This document shows positions 43,171-54,644 of a stretch of 64,000 nucleotides of DNA, piece by piece; position 1 is the stretch's first letter, and every line of letters starts with the position of its first letter. Origin of the DNA: Diatrype stigma (lineage: Eukaryota; Ascomycota; Sordariomycetes; Xylariales; Diatrypaceae); NCBI GenBank assembly GCA_022225965.2, contig JAKJXP020000014.1:496001-560000 (forward strand), read 5' to 3'. Position numbers and translations under genes: made by a program. The notes below the pieces were generated by a model that did not search any database, was not told where the DNA came from, and saw nothing but the letters and a program-made list of their open reading frames with translations.

Positions 43171-46100
43171 GGCGACAGTCGCTTTAGGGTCAGGAAAGGT
43201 TGGGTGGGTATTATTGACTACCTAATAGCCCAAGTGGGTGTTTAAGTTAGAGAGATGAAGGCCTCCTTTCTTCTCTTGGGGTCCACCTACAATATATGCA
43301 ACAAGAAAAGGTCGAAAGGAACATGCAATGAGAAGCCGAGTCTGGAGGAACCGTCGGGCGGGTCGGGTTTCGACAGCGGTCGTGGTGGCTTTTCGTGTTA
43401 TACAGAGCTTGGCTGGACGAACCGTGTATGGCGGGCACACAGCACAGCTTGGCCCGTCTAGTCTAATGCAACCAAGTGGCCACGCGAACTCAAAGGGGCA
43501 GTGTCGCCCTGGGCACAAGAGTGTGTTCAAGGGGAAGCTATCAGAGAGGATGGGGTGGTTGGACGGGGTGCTGTGTTTGCGAGAGGCAAGGCGGGATGGC
43601 CTATGATTTATATCCCCAGCTTTCGATTCATGGTAGAGAGAGAGCTGGTAGGGTTTACAATACCTGCCTACCTATCAACCTACCTGCCTACATATACTAT
43701 GTACGTCAAGTAGGACAGCGCCAACCTGCATCTGTAGGTACAACGACATGAACCTATACATTATGCAGACCAGGCAGGGCGGTGGCTTAGTAAATCCCCA
43801 ATGAGAAGATGAGAAGAAAAAGCCGGCTGGAAGTACATCTCTACATGGCGCAACAGACGTGCCTCTCTGGCTGATTCCATCACAGGTGGAAAGACCCAAG
43901 AACCTTTTGGGCCGTTATCCTCCAAAGCATGTCTCGCCTCATTCTCAGCACAGCAGCTATGCTCGCTCAGGTATGCGATTCGGAAGATGTGTGCGTGTGC
44001 CATTAGGTTTTACTGGATCCCAAGCAACAAGCATTGTGCATATGGGTGTAGGCATATGTAGGCCTGGCAGGCTCTGTAGGTACCATATAAACAACCTATA
44101 CTATAGCTCTTACGTACATCGATATACAAGATCTGAGATGTAGGTGTACATCGGGCTTAAGTATGGAGAGATAGCTCCAGGGTGTATGCGTTTGGAGGGG
44201 TATATGTAGATGCACTTAGCTTATACCCATAACGTCAAGCAACCCCCTATCTCACTTATGCCGTGGGGGCGAACTCACGATGTACCTGTATTATCTATTG
44301 TCGGTACCTATACACACATCATGCCAACAATACACTCGCAGGGGGGTTGCTTTCATCGAAGGGGGTGCCTGTAATGAGGTGCCGGCCTGGATATGTACCT
44401 ATAGATACGGATGGTTGTGTGTTGCATCCCCATCACACATAGTAGAGGTATCTTCCATAACCCCTCCCCCCTCCCCCCTCTCCCCTCCCCTGATTCCCGA
44501 GGTCCCTGTTGGCAATACCCTGCTTCTGATTTACATTGCACGGCATCCGAGCATATACCATCCGGTAATAAATATACAGCAAACCTTACCCTGTGTGTTA
44601 CGGGACCGGAAAGACACTTCTATATATGATCATGTGAAAAAGCCACGGCCATTGGGCCTTTCGGTTCAGTGATTATATATAGGTACAGTACCTACATATA
44701 GGTGAACACTAAATACACAGGGCAGCTGACGGGGTAATATAATGTCCATGGATATTATTTTGTACCTAGGTAGTGATAGAGCGTGGGGTTGTGGCGTCTA
44801 GATTTAGTAGATACTGTGTAAGCTCTTAGAGGCCTATAGCTTAAAACCTATAGTTATGATATACAGCTACCCACCTGCTAGCTTGAATGCATACTTAAGT
44901 ATGCATTATAGGTATACGGTCTCTTATATATTTACTTATATTTACCAGGTAGTCTGAATGAAGTCTGGGCAATCTATCAATAGCACTAGAACCTGCAGTT
45001 TCTGCTCAGATATGTACAGCTATATATGTATAGTTATATAGGTACTTTATATAGCTACGAATACCTAGTAAGTACTGGTGAGTTGCCGTAAGCTGGTGAA
45101 CCCTTGCGTTGCGTTGCCGAATACCTGATCTCACCCACCCGCGGCGAGATGAGCTTTTCCAAGCATCCACTCCTGCTGTCATAGGCATCGTGCATAGCAT
45201 CTACAATGCACACATCAATAGGTACACACCCGTAGACATCAATACACACAACAACTCGTGGCGCTTAACGTCGTTTCCGCCGGAACGCCAGCTACGCACA
45301 CTTTTACTCACACTTTTACTTACAGCCCAAATCCTTAAAAAAATTTCATTGGCCGAGCTCAGTGGCGCATCAAATGGCTACTGGAGCTATATTCACTGAA
45401 GGCCCCTGAAGCATCACTATAGCTTCAGGTACCTGTTATGATATCCAGGTACCTAGGTGCATAGTAGATGGTTCATAGCTCCCTTACCGAGATGTTCACG
45501 TGGCAGCAGCGCGACACAAGTTGCAGCTATCGACATCGAACATCCAACTCGTATTGATTTACGAATGTCATGTGTCTTACATAGCAGCAGCAAGGTGCGT
45601 TCCTTAAACCCCACCCCCGCGATATGCCAACAGCCAGCCGTGTAGCCTGCCAACGCCGGCATATCTGGGCAGTACATTCACTACCTAAGGTATGTATTGT
45701 ACAATACATAGGTAGGCCGGTAGGTACTGGAAGGATTCGAATCCTTCCGCCTCACTGGCTCATCGGGCATCAGGCTAAGTAGTCGGTCACAGGTTGAGCC
45801 CGACTGGGAATGACGGCCAAAGTCGGCACTCAACCGGGAGACCCCGCAGCAACTGGCAATGACAATGGCAATGGCAATGGCAATGGCGGTACATCGAAGA
45901 CTTGACAAGGATCTATCCGGTCTGGCTTGGTTCATCGTCTGTCACCTGCGACCATTCTGGTGTGCGACCATTCTGGTGCTATACATAGCCAATTCCAAGA
46001 GACTGTGCTTGGGTCGGGCTACAAAGTTAGTGAACAGCTAACTACGGCATACGAATATAGTAACTAGGTGGTCGTCAGCCTGTCTCAGATCGTCCTGGAA

Positions 46101-47001
46101 TCGGGATCGGAACTTTCCGGGTACTGTACCCTTCTGTTGATCCGAGGGGCAACGATCCATCCTTGGTAGCATCCCTAAGGTTGTGTGCCATATATCCATT
46201 TCCTTGCTAGACTAACTACAGGTAGGTAGCTAAGGTATCTGTGTATCTCGACCCCTCGTACTCGTCGGAACGGAACTCTCTTGTTGCTGCACAGTTGCTC
46301 ACACCCCAGAACCCTCGGAGATGGAATTCACACATATGTATGAATCCTAGAAGGCTCTGCTGCAACAGTGGGGTGACTGGCTGGTTGACGTAGGGGTCTC
46401 ATATTGCCGGCGCCTGTGACGAACATATGCAAACGCTATGGATGATCCCCCCCCATCGTGGGGTCAACTAGGGTACCCCTGGGACTATTGGCCGCTGCAT
46501 ATCTCTAACAACTCGAAGTAGGCCACAGCTGAACGGCGGTTCCGTGGTTGGTTGGCTGGTTGGTTGGCGGCTTCGATTCAACTTGGCTTTCTCTCGCTTG
46601 TACACCAGGAAATGATTTCACCGCCTCGAAACCTTCCAGGCTAACTTATGCCTTGATGGGCCACCAAACATCCCAGTGACCTTCCGCCGTCATTGTACAG
46701 GAGCGTTTGATTGTGTGCCTAGACTTGGGATGAGACCGAAGATGACTGCGTACTTACCTTATAGTAGCTTTCCCAGGCCACATAACCCTTCACCCCGGGC
46801 TGATGCCCGCTGTCTGTGTCGAATCTCCCCCTCACCCCTCACCCCTCACCCCTGCTCCCATCTCCCCACCCTCCGCCCGCCCCATGCCTGTGTAGAATAA
46901 TACCCTACACCTATATAGGGACTTACACACATATAAACGCTAGCGCCAAGCGAGTAAGACGTATATATCCATAGAGAATTAGCTTACGCAAGATTATTGC
47001 C
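43171..47001. other. Gene-poor region with palindromic and repeat motifs
   Basis: Only short frames without features. It holds TACCTAGGTA-type motifs (44764, 45449), a 20-bp perfect palindrome at 45729-45748 and an ATGGCA-type hexamer repeat near 45856-45890. There is a C-rich CCCCTCCCCCCTCC tract at 44461-44490 and CCCCTCA repeats near 46828-46850. No tRNA or rRNA is secure. Confidence 0.4.
45729..45748. repeat. 20-bp perfect palindrome
   Basis: GGAAGGATTCGAATCCTTCC equals its own reverse complement. It resembles a tRNA T-arm, but no acceptor or anticodon arm can be built on either strand, so I list it only as a palindrome. Confidence 0.9.
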
Positions 47002-47205
47002 ATGTCGTCGACTCCGGCGCCGTCACAAGACGACGAAGATATCCCTCGTTTCCCGCGAATGGGGTGCTGTTCCGGGCCACGGGCGCTGCTTCTGGATTGT
47101 CAGATTGCATACTTAATCAGGATCTACCAGTGTCTGCACGAGCACGAGATATTGGGGCCAGACGAAGGAGGCACCCTTCTGGAAGAATTCCGTGGTTGTT
47201 CATGA
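47002..47205 (+). CDS. Possible small protein, 67 aa
   Basis: I do not recognise this protein. An ATG in good context (GCCATGT) opens a frame with a Ser/Pro/Asp-rich head (SSTPAPSQDDEDIP). This is followed by a predicted amphipathic helix, ALLLDCQIAYLIRIYQCL, and an acidic end. A TATATAGG sequence lies about 88 bp upstream. Amino-acid composition is protein-like, unlike neighbouring frames, but the length is small and there is no homology support. Confidence 0.3.
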   Translation: MSSTPAPSQDDEDIPRFPRMGCCSGPRALLLDCQIAYLIRIYQCLHEHEILGPDEGGTLLEEFRGCS

Positions 47206-48668
47206 TCCAGGAGCCGAGCAAGGGCCGTTTCCTTCGACCCGGCTACATCGCACACGAACTACACCCCCCTCTCCCCTAGTCCCCTGTCTCTCCCCTTCCC
47301 ATCGCCCCCCCTGCCGCCCACCTCCTGTCCCTGGCCCTGCCCCTGCTTTTTACGCCTACTGAATCGTCATTCACAACGGGGCTTTGCGGAATGAAGCATT
47401 GGGCTAAGTATGTAAAGAGTAGAGGTTTCTCTGCATATGTACATTGTATTCCATACATACGCCTCGAGTCACGGAGGCACTATACTTAGTGGGTAGACAA
47501 TGGGACGCAAGGAAATGGCTCGCAAGCCTCCCTGAGACCTGGATCCTGGAACTGACAACCTTCTAGAAGAATTCTCTGCGGACCTTGCAGGGTCGTCTAT
47601 GTGTCTCACCCAAATCTTTACATCATTCGTACCTACAGCATACGCGGCACGCCCTGACGCCCTCCCCTTGACAACGTCTACGTGGTTAGCTATAGCCCGG
47701 CGTTCACATAGACGCTAGAGCTGACGGTGGTAAATATGTAGATACACTCGTAGCAGCAGAAGTAGCCCCCTCCAGTGTCACCCCCTTTCCCTGCCTTCCA
47801 GTTCCATGTGACGCTCCCTCGCCCAGCCGCCCTTAGGCTACCCACCAGTGATGCTGCGAGTGTCTATAATGATAGGTTGTTCTTGTCGGCGATCTCCTGC
47901 ACGGAATGCTTCCAGGTACCTAGTGGCAGATGCCTTGGGACAATCCATGACCAAACACCCCGACCCTTGCCAGGCCATTGCCGGCGTTCCTTTACCCACT
48001 GATCGTGAAAGAGAGGGCCAGCCATGTGTAATTGATCTACCTACTTACACCGCCGCCGCCCATGCAACCCAACCTGCCTACCAGAATGCCCACGTGAGTC
48101 CAACGCTAGTATCCTCAAGGGGGAGGAAAGAGAGGAAAGCGGAAAGCAATGGCAAGGACCTGGACGCTGGATTAGCAGTCCCCTTTCTCCTAATAGCCGC
48201 TGTTGTCTGTGCTGCTGCTACCTACGAGAGCGACCTTGAAATGCTTCGAGCCTGAACCGGAGGAGAAGGTGGCGGGGCTAGAATCGGAATAGCTCTTACC
48301 CCGGCATGCCAGCCTCTGACTACCTTATGTATGCGGTCTTGGTTCTAGAAAATTTCCAGCTCCGGCCTGATAGATGTGACATGGCCGAAAATGTAGACTC
48401 CCTGTCGATATGACGCGTCTTCTTCCTTATACCACTGCACACACCTATATATATCGTACCTCCATAATGGGCAAAGGATTGAGCTTGTTATAAGTAGTTA
48501 TCAGGTAGATCTAAGGCCTGCATCATATACTGCGTTGTAGTGACTTCTATCTGCCTCTGCCCCCTACTTGCTAAGCACCGTCATGCCCGAAAGCGTCACC
48601 GACTTTAAGCCATGCCACGTGGTGTATGATATAAGCGGTTCAGGGGGGAAGGCTCTATATACCCTCAT

Positions 48669-48670
<2 letters not shown>

Positions 48671-48708
<38 letters not shown>
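48671..48708. repeat. (TG)19 microsatellite
   Basis: Thirty-eight bases of uninterrupted TG dinucleotide. Alternating purine/pyrimidine DNA of this kind can adopt Z-DNA and is length-variable between strains. Confidence 0.97.
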
Positions 48709-48712
<4 letters not shown>

Positions 48713-50735
48713 CTGTATTGGTTGTATGGGGTTCGGATGAGCCATCTTATTTCTTGCGTCAGTCTGGTCTTTAATATATGGAGTTTTACCGCTCTGGCCT
48801 AGCCACCTACCATTGCGCAGCCATAGAACTCGGAAGGCAGTTGATCGTCGTCGTGGCTTTCGAACAGGTCAGGTCCTAGCAAGTACCTGAGTAAGATGTC
48901 GGGTTTTCCCTTGGGTTGACGACGGTGGTAGGTATGATGTAGACAAGCAGTCCTACATGTCCAAACCACCACCCTCCCTTGCCCTCAAAGGTGTGTGTGG
49001 TGATGTAACATCATCCATCCCAACTTATCCCATCCCGTCCCGTCCTATATCTTCTCATACCAGCCAAGATCGGCACACCAACCCATCAGATGGACAAGCA
49101 ACTCGACAAATGGATAGGCAAATAACTAGGTAGGCGGGGGAGTCACGAATGCAACGTCCACCACGTGCTACTGAGACCTGACTAGAGCCATGCGTCCACC
49201 TACCATGCCGCCGGCAACCACCCACGCCTAGCCCGGAATTTGGGGCTGCTGCGGTGGACTGTCGCACGGCGGCGATCGAGTCATAATCTGCCCGTCTGCC
49301 GCGACAGGAAACAGAGCACGGGGAACGAGTGTGAGAGGCGCACGGCTGCTAACCACCCACCACCCCCATGGAATGAAACGTTCACCAGCGTTGCACGTAC
49401 TTCTAAGTTTGTTATCACACAAGCCTCTACCTACTTCCTGCCACTTAGCTACTTGCCCGACTATGGGATTTCAGCTGATAAATTAGGGACCGGTCTACCT
49501 GCGAGTCTAATTACCTTGCTGCCCTAATAATAACCCGCCTCGGGGATCACCAAGCGCACGGTATAATAAAAGCAGCACACCTGAATGGTAATACTACGCG
49601 GAACGCAGATGAAACCTTGACGAAGACGGATAGAGAAAATGAGCCGGTGCTTCGGGGAAGCATAGCATCTAGGACATATTTTCTTTTCTTTTTTTATTTT
49701 TATTTTCTGTTGTTTTCATTCTACTTGATTTTTTTTATTTTTATCTTTCGTTGACCAAGGTATGATCGGTATTCGAGCCGGCAGCCATCCAACACTCCCC
49801 GATCAGAGAAACGCACGCGGCTATGACAGACAGGTAACCTGGTACGACCTCCGAGGGAAAGCCATAGGTACCCCCCACGTCTGCTCGCAGCCGTTCGCCG
49901 TGGCCAGCCTTGTCCCAGGAACATCAACGAGCAAGACCTTGCTCCATGTGTACAACATAGCATGCCCATTTTATTTCTAGACATACCCTAATGTAAAATC
50001 TACGTGCCCATCGTATATGCATGCGAGCGTGTAGTGTAGGGTTGATGCTACGTAAAGCCACGCGAGGATCAGATCGCCAGGTGTTTCCTAGAAAGCCTAC
50101 CTAAGTAGGTACCTAATGAGGTAACAAGGCTGTTCGGCCTATCACTTCCCCTACTTCCCACGATACAATGCTTCATTGCCATGTGCTTCCCAGGTTGGTT
50201 TCGGGAATGAGATAGGACCAGTCATTAGAGAATGACAAGGACGGCTTTGGCTTCCTTTCCTGCTTACCATACCCCCCCTTCATTGCCACAATGCCAACCA
50301 TTCTTCAACCCCCCGTCCTGCAGCCCTGCGGGCCCCTTGACACTAAAACTCGTCAAACCACACAAAAAGTATTCTGCATTGGCTTTGCCGTTCCCCGCGC
50401 CTTTTCCCGCTCGTTCCTTCGGAGAGCGGCAAGCAATGCTTTGCCTGCGTACTGCCGATACATGTACACACGCCCGCCCCCATGTGGAGTGCTCCAATGG
50501 CAGACCTTTCCCAGCCAGTTTCCTACTGCATGCAGCGTACCGCAGCGTCTCCAGCCAGCCTTGGCAAGGATGTATACCTACGGTACGGTGTCTGTCAGCC
50601 AGTGCGGCGTTAGTCATGACTCAAACCCGCATCACTCGGACACACACGCGCGCACGTACACGCCCTGGCGAACTAGCTGAGTACTCGGTTCGAGGAAAAT
50701 CAAGTCTGCCTATCCAACATGCGGCGGCCGTGCTA

Positions 50736-50776
50736 TTGTTGCTGCTGCTGCTGCTGCTGCTGAGAAACAGCAGCAG
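50736..50776. repeat. CTG/CAG inverted repeat
   Basis: A run of GCTGCTGCTG units is followed after GAGAAA by CAGCAGCAGC. The halves can pair as a hairpin. The run accounts for the poly-Leu stretch in the spurious 207-codon frame over this spot. Confidence 0.8.
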
Positions 50777-50963
50777 CACCATCATCACCACCACCAGCCC
50801 TTGGTTGTTGCCGCAGTCTCCGGGAGTTGGTCTCCCTCCTGCACGGAAGAGCTAAGGCCCAGGTGCCGGTGCCAACGCCGGCATATACGGCTGTTTCCCC
50901 CCGAGCTCGGCCCTCCTCTTGCTCCTGCTCTATGGCATTGGTAGTCGGGAGTAGGCGCCATCT

Positions 50964-53408
50964 CTAACCGACACCTGGGCCGATTCCATCACCACGATCA
51001 TCATCATCGACGGCAGAGGCAGTAGCAGCAGTAGTAGCAGCTTGTTGTTGCAGTTGGTACCGCATGGTACCACCTCCACCCCCGCTCACCCCCCTATCTA
51101 CCACTCCTCCCACCATCCCTGCTCCCACCCCCGACCCCAGCCCAAGCCCTAATCCCTCTCCCGCCACCACCGCGCCGGCACTCGTGCTAGCCTTCCTCCT
51201 CAGGCCGCCGGCCTTGAGCCTCCTCGCGCGCTGGTACGCGCGCTCGAGCTCGAGCTCGACGGCGCAGCGGGCGGTGAGGGCGGCGACGGCGGGCCAGACG
51301 CTGCGCTCGCCGCGGCGGATCCAGGCGTCGAGGGCCTCGCCGCGGGCCGGGGTGTCGAGCAGCAGACGGGCGAAGTCGGCGGGCGCCACGTCGGGGACGA
51401 GGGTGAGCAGGGTGGTCGTGGCCCCGCCGCCGCCGCCGCCGCTGGCGACGTTGGTGGCGCTGCTGGTGGTGGGCACGTCCTCGTCGACGAGGAAGCGGCG
51501 GATGCTGGCGGGCAGCAGGCCGAGCGCGTCGAGCTGGCGCAGGCGGTGGCGCAGCTCGAGGCCCACGACGCGGAAGAGCAGCTGCTGGGTCGACATCATG
51601 GAACCGCTGCCGCTAGCGTGGTGGGGGGAGGAGAAAAAGGGGAAGAAGAAGAAGCGCGATAGGAGGGAGGGGGGCGCCGTGGGCCCGTGCATGTCGGATT
51701 GCAGGAATGGCAAGAGGTACGGCCGAGCCTGGCTGACGATGAAGTGGTTCACGTTGAAGAGCTGCGCGATGCGCGCGAGCGGCGATTTGAAGCGCAGGTC
51801 CTTCTCGGAGGAGGATGACACGTGCGTCGTCCAGGCGCGGAAGGCCTCGGCCGGTGCCCATGGCACTATCTGGCCGTCGGCGTCCTTGCAGAGCACCGTC
51901 GTCTGCCGGCTGCCGTATAGCGAGGGTGTCGAGGCGTTGGACGCCACCGCTGCTGTCCAGATGAGCTGTGTGTGTCCTTGCGTGTCAGTCGATCGGCATT
52001 TAGTGGGGGTAGACAGATAGAAAGGAAGATAGATATATGGAAGACGAATCAATACCCACCACGTTGGGAGCGGTAATGTAGTTCAGCAGCGTAGGCACGC
52101 CTTCCTGTCCTTCCGTAGCCACGGTGATATTCAAGACCCGCTTGCTCCTGTTGTAGGCCTCCTCGAACGTCAGGTCTCCTACGTTCGCCTTGACGCACTC
52201 CTCGAGCACCTTGACGTCGAGGAAGTAACCCTCTCGCCAAAACCTCTTGACCCTGCGGACGAGGGTCTCCCATCCGGTGGTGGACCAGAACGAGCCTACC
52301 CTGCTGCTGCTGTTGTTGTGCACCTGCTGGTCGTGCGCCTCGAAGGCGGACAGGTCGATGCCATCACCCTTCAGGACGTTGGGCAGCTCCTCCTCGGTGT
52401 GGATCGACACCAGGCTCGCGATCAGCGCGCCCGTGGCCGTGCCCGTGATGATGCGCGGCAGCAGCCCGCGCAGGAACAGCGCCTTGATGACGCCCAGGTG
52501 GCACAGGCCGAAGATGGCCCCGCCCTGGAGCACGAGCGTACTCCGGCCGAAGGCCTGCCGAGAGTCGTGCAGAAAGTCCAGCTTGCGCTGGGTCGAGAGC
52601 GTGGACGTGTTGCGGTGGACGTGTTGCTGCTGGCGCTGGGCATACATATCATTCTGCTGCTGATGCTTGGCGTCGGTGTCGGCATGGGCATGGCCATGGC
52701 CATGGATGGGGGTAGGGGCGCACGCGTCGATGTCCTCGATGGCGCCGGCAACCTGCGCGGTGTACTCCTCGATGAGGTACTTGGTGCCGGCGAAGGCGCG
52801 GTTGTAGAGCCTTGGCGCCGTGATGTTGCCCAGGTTCCGCACCAGCCCCGAGCGGACCAGGTCCAGCAGGGACCCGACGTCCCGGGCGGCGCGCGCGGCG
52901 GCGATGGAGTTGAGGCGCTCGTTGATGAGTATCCAGTCGTACGAGCGAGAGGAGGGATCGTTGCGCCTGTATGTCGTCGCGATTGCATAGAACATATACT
53001 CGTTAACGCTACGGTCCTCGTCCACAGAATCCACACGCACACAAGAAACCCGGCATAGTGAAGAGAATGAATGTACCATAGGTTCAACCCCTTAAGGTTA
53101 TCCAGCTGCAACGCCGCGTGCTCCCAGTCTTCGTACGTCTCGGCATTGTGTAGGGCGTCGAGCCATTCGTCTACCTGGCTCTTCTGTGTCCATCGTCCTA
53201 TGAATTTCTAGCATGGCGCAAGAACGCGGAAGTATAAGCTGGTCTGTCTACGGTACGTATATGGATATGGATATACTGATAGCTGGGACCCCAAGTTGCG
53301 CTGATGCCGCCACCGCCAGCTCTCACTAGCACTCACCCTGTACCAAAATAAGAAGACCTCCAGGAACATGGAGCAGATAGCTGTTATCACCCCGACTGCC
53401 GACTTCAT
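50964..53408 (-). CDS. Patatin/DUF3336 lipase-family protein lacking the catalytic dyad
   Basis: Related to the fungal TGL3/4/5 triacylglycerol-lipase group of lipid droplets. Exons read 53408-53337, 53207-53077, 52966-52060 and 51965-50964, all in phase, giving 703 aa. Exon 1 encodes a hydrophobic N-terminus. The DUF3336 domain follows (VDEWLDALHNAETYEDWEHAALQLD, then SLLDLVRSGLVRNLGNI). The patatin domain keeps the glycine-rich oxyanion loop GGAIFGLCHLGVIKAL. The nucleophile elbow is GTATG at 243-247, with Ala245 (GCC, 52435-52437) instead of Ser. Where family members carry DGS before LFNVNHFIVSQ, this protein reads HVSSSSEKDLRF (about 394-404). A family-typical C-terminal region follows (ERSVWPAVAALTARCAVELELERAYQ) with Gly- and Asp-rich tails. 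Fold conserved, hydrolase activity probably lost. A further upstream coding exon cannot be excluded. Confidence 0.88.
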
Positions 53409-54644
53409 CTCGGCGATGAAGAGCGAAGAAGACGAATCGGAGAAAGAGAGGATCAGGAGAATGAAGGAGAGACTGATAGGGGTTGCTAGTCGTGAACCAT
53501 TGAGTTGGCTGACGGGCCACTATGTAAAGCTGACACGGTACGACAACATTCTCTCGGTATTAGAGAAGAAGCCGATGGCAAAGGCAGGACGAGATGAGAC
53601 GAGACAAGGCGCATCAAGTCAACTGACAACATGGGATGTATTGTACTTCAATGTTCGTAGGTATGCATGTGCACGTAATCATGGCGCGGCAGGCATGTGA
53701 AAGGTCACAGCCAAGAGAACCGAAAGCTATTCGTACATGTGACTGACAGGAACGTATTTCGTAGGTAGGTATCATGGATGTATGTAGGTATGTACATATA
53801 GGTAAGGTTGGTGCCACTGGAAGTTGAGTACTGAAGCACTGCATGTCCTAGTATGTACTTGTACGTACGATGGAAGTGGGGAGGTACTTCATCTGAATGC
53901 TAGCATTGAAGGTAGCTACATACATACATACCTACCTACATATAGGTAGGTAACCACCTGCAGTACCCCACATCGGACTTGCAACCTTGAAGCTTCCTTG
54001 TACACCGGGCAGCTCCCGGGATGCCGCGCCTCGAACTTCAACCCGCCAGCAGCCAGCCAAAAGGCGATCTTGAGCTGCCGACTGGATACCCAGCCCGGTA
54101 GCCCGGTAGCCCGGTCTCATGCCGCATCAAGGATTCACTAGGTAGTAATCAGTTGGAGGACGATCTGTAGCTGCCTACCTCAGTAGATATATATGTACTG
54201 TAGGCAGGTGGTATATACGGAGTAGTTTTATACTGTTCGGTAATTTATAACATTGCAGCAGCCTTGCTATCGACTAGGATATCTTGGATATTCAAGTCTC
54301 GGTACGCAAGGCAAGTCAATCACGAACGTAATGCTGGAGATACGCCGTTCCCGCAGAGTCCTAACCTACATTGCCTAGCATTTGCCATCTCGAATTGCAT
54401 AGCCTCAAGGCCTTGATATTCATGATCAGTTACGCTTAAAGCTGATATAATTTCCATCAGCTACTGTTCGCGGTCATCTATAACAATCAAAGACCACGAT
54501 CCCCTCTGATCCCTGATAAGAAGTCATCATCCGCTTGTAGTATGATCATAAGAACTGGGTAGCCTTGAATAATGTACATGGTGGTCACAGCCACAGTGAT
54601 TATTGTGGGAAACGAGCTGTCTCCATGATCGCATGGCTACAACC
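53409..54644. other. Intergenic region
   Basis: About 1.2 kb between two minus-strand genes: promoter of the patatin-family gene and 3' flank of LEO1. It contains CATACATACCTACC repeats near 53918-53940. No gene is seen. Confidence 0.4.

Larger units (their letters stand above)
47206..50963. other. Gene-poor region with microsatellites
   Basis: Frames of 135 codons (47848-48255 +) and 207 codons (50232-50855 +) are open but look translated from low-complexity DNA (Leu run from CTG repeats, His/Arg/Thr run from CACACG repeats). I do not call them. A (TG)19 tract lies at 48671-48708 and a CTG/CAG inverted repeat at about 50736-50776. A T-rich stretch lies at 49679-49745. Confidence 0.4.

Noticed and set aside
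45690..45800. Possible tRNA around the T-arm-like palindrome
   Set aside because: No matching acceptor stem or anticodon arm on either strand at the required distance.
47848..48255. 135-codon plus-strand ORF
   Set aside because: Mixed composition, no features, and competing frames equally open.
50232..50855. 207-codon plus-strand ORF
   Set aside because: Composition follows CTG and CACACG repeats; no domain; no upstream or downstream exon that fits.
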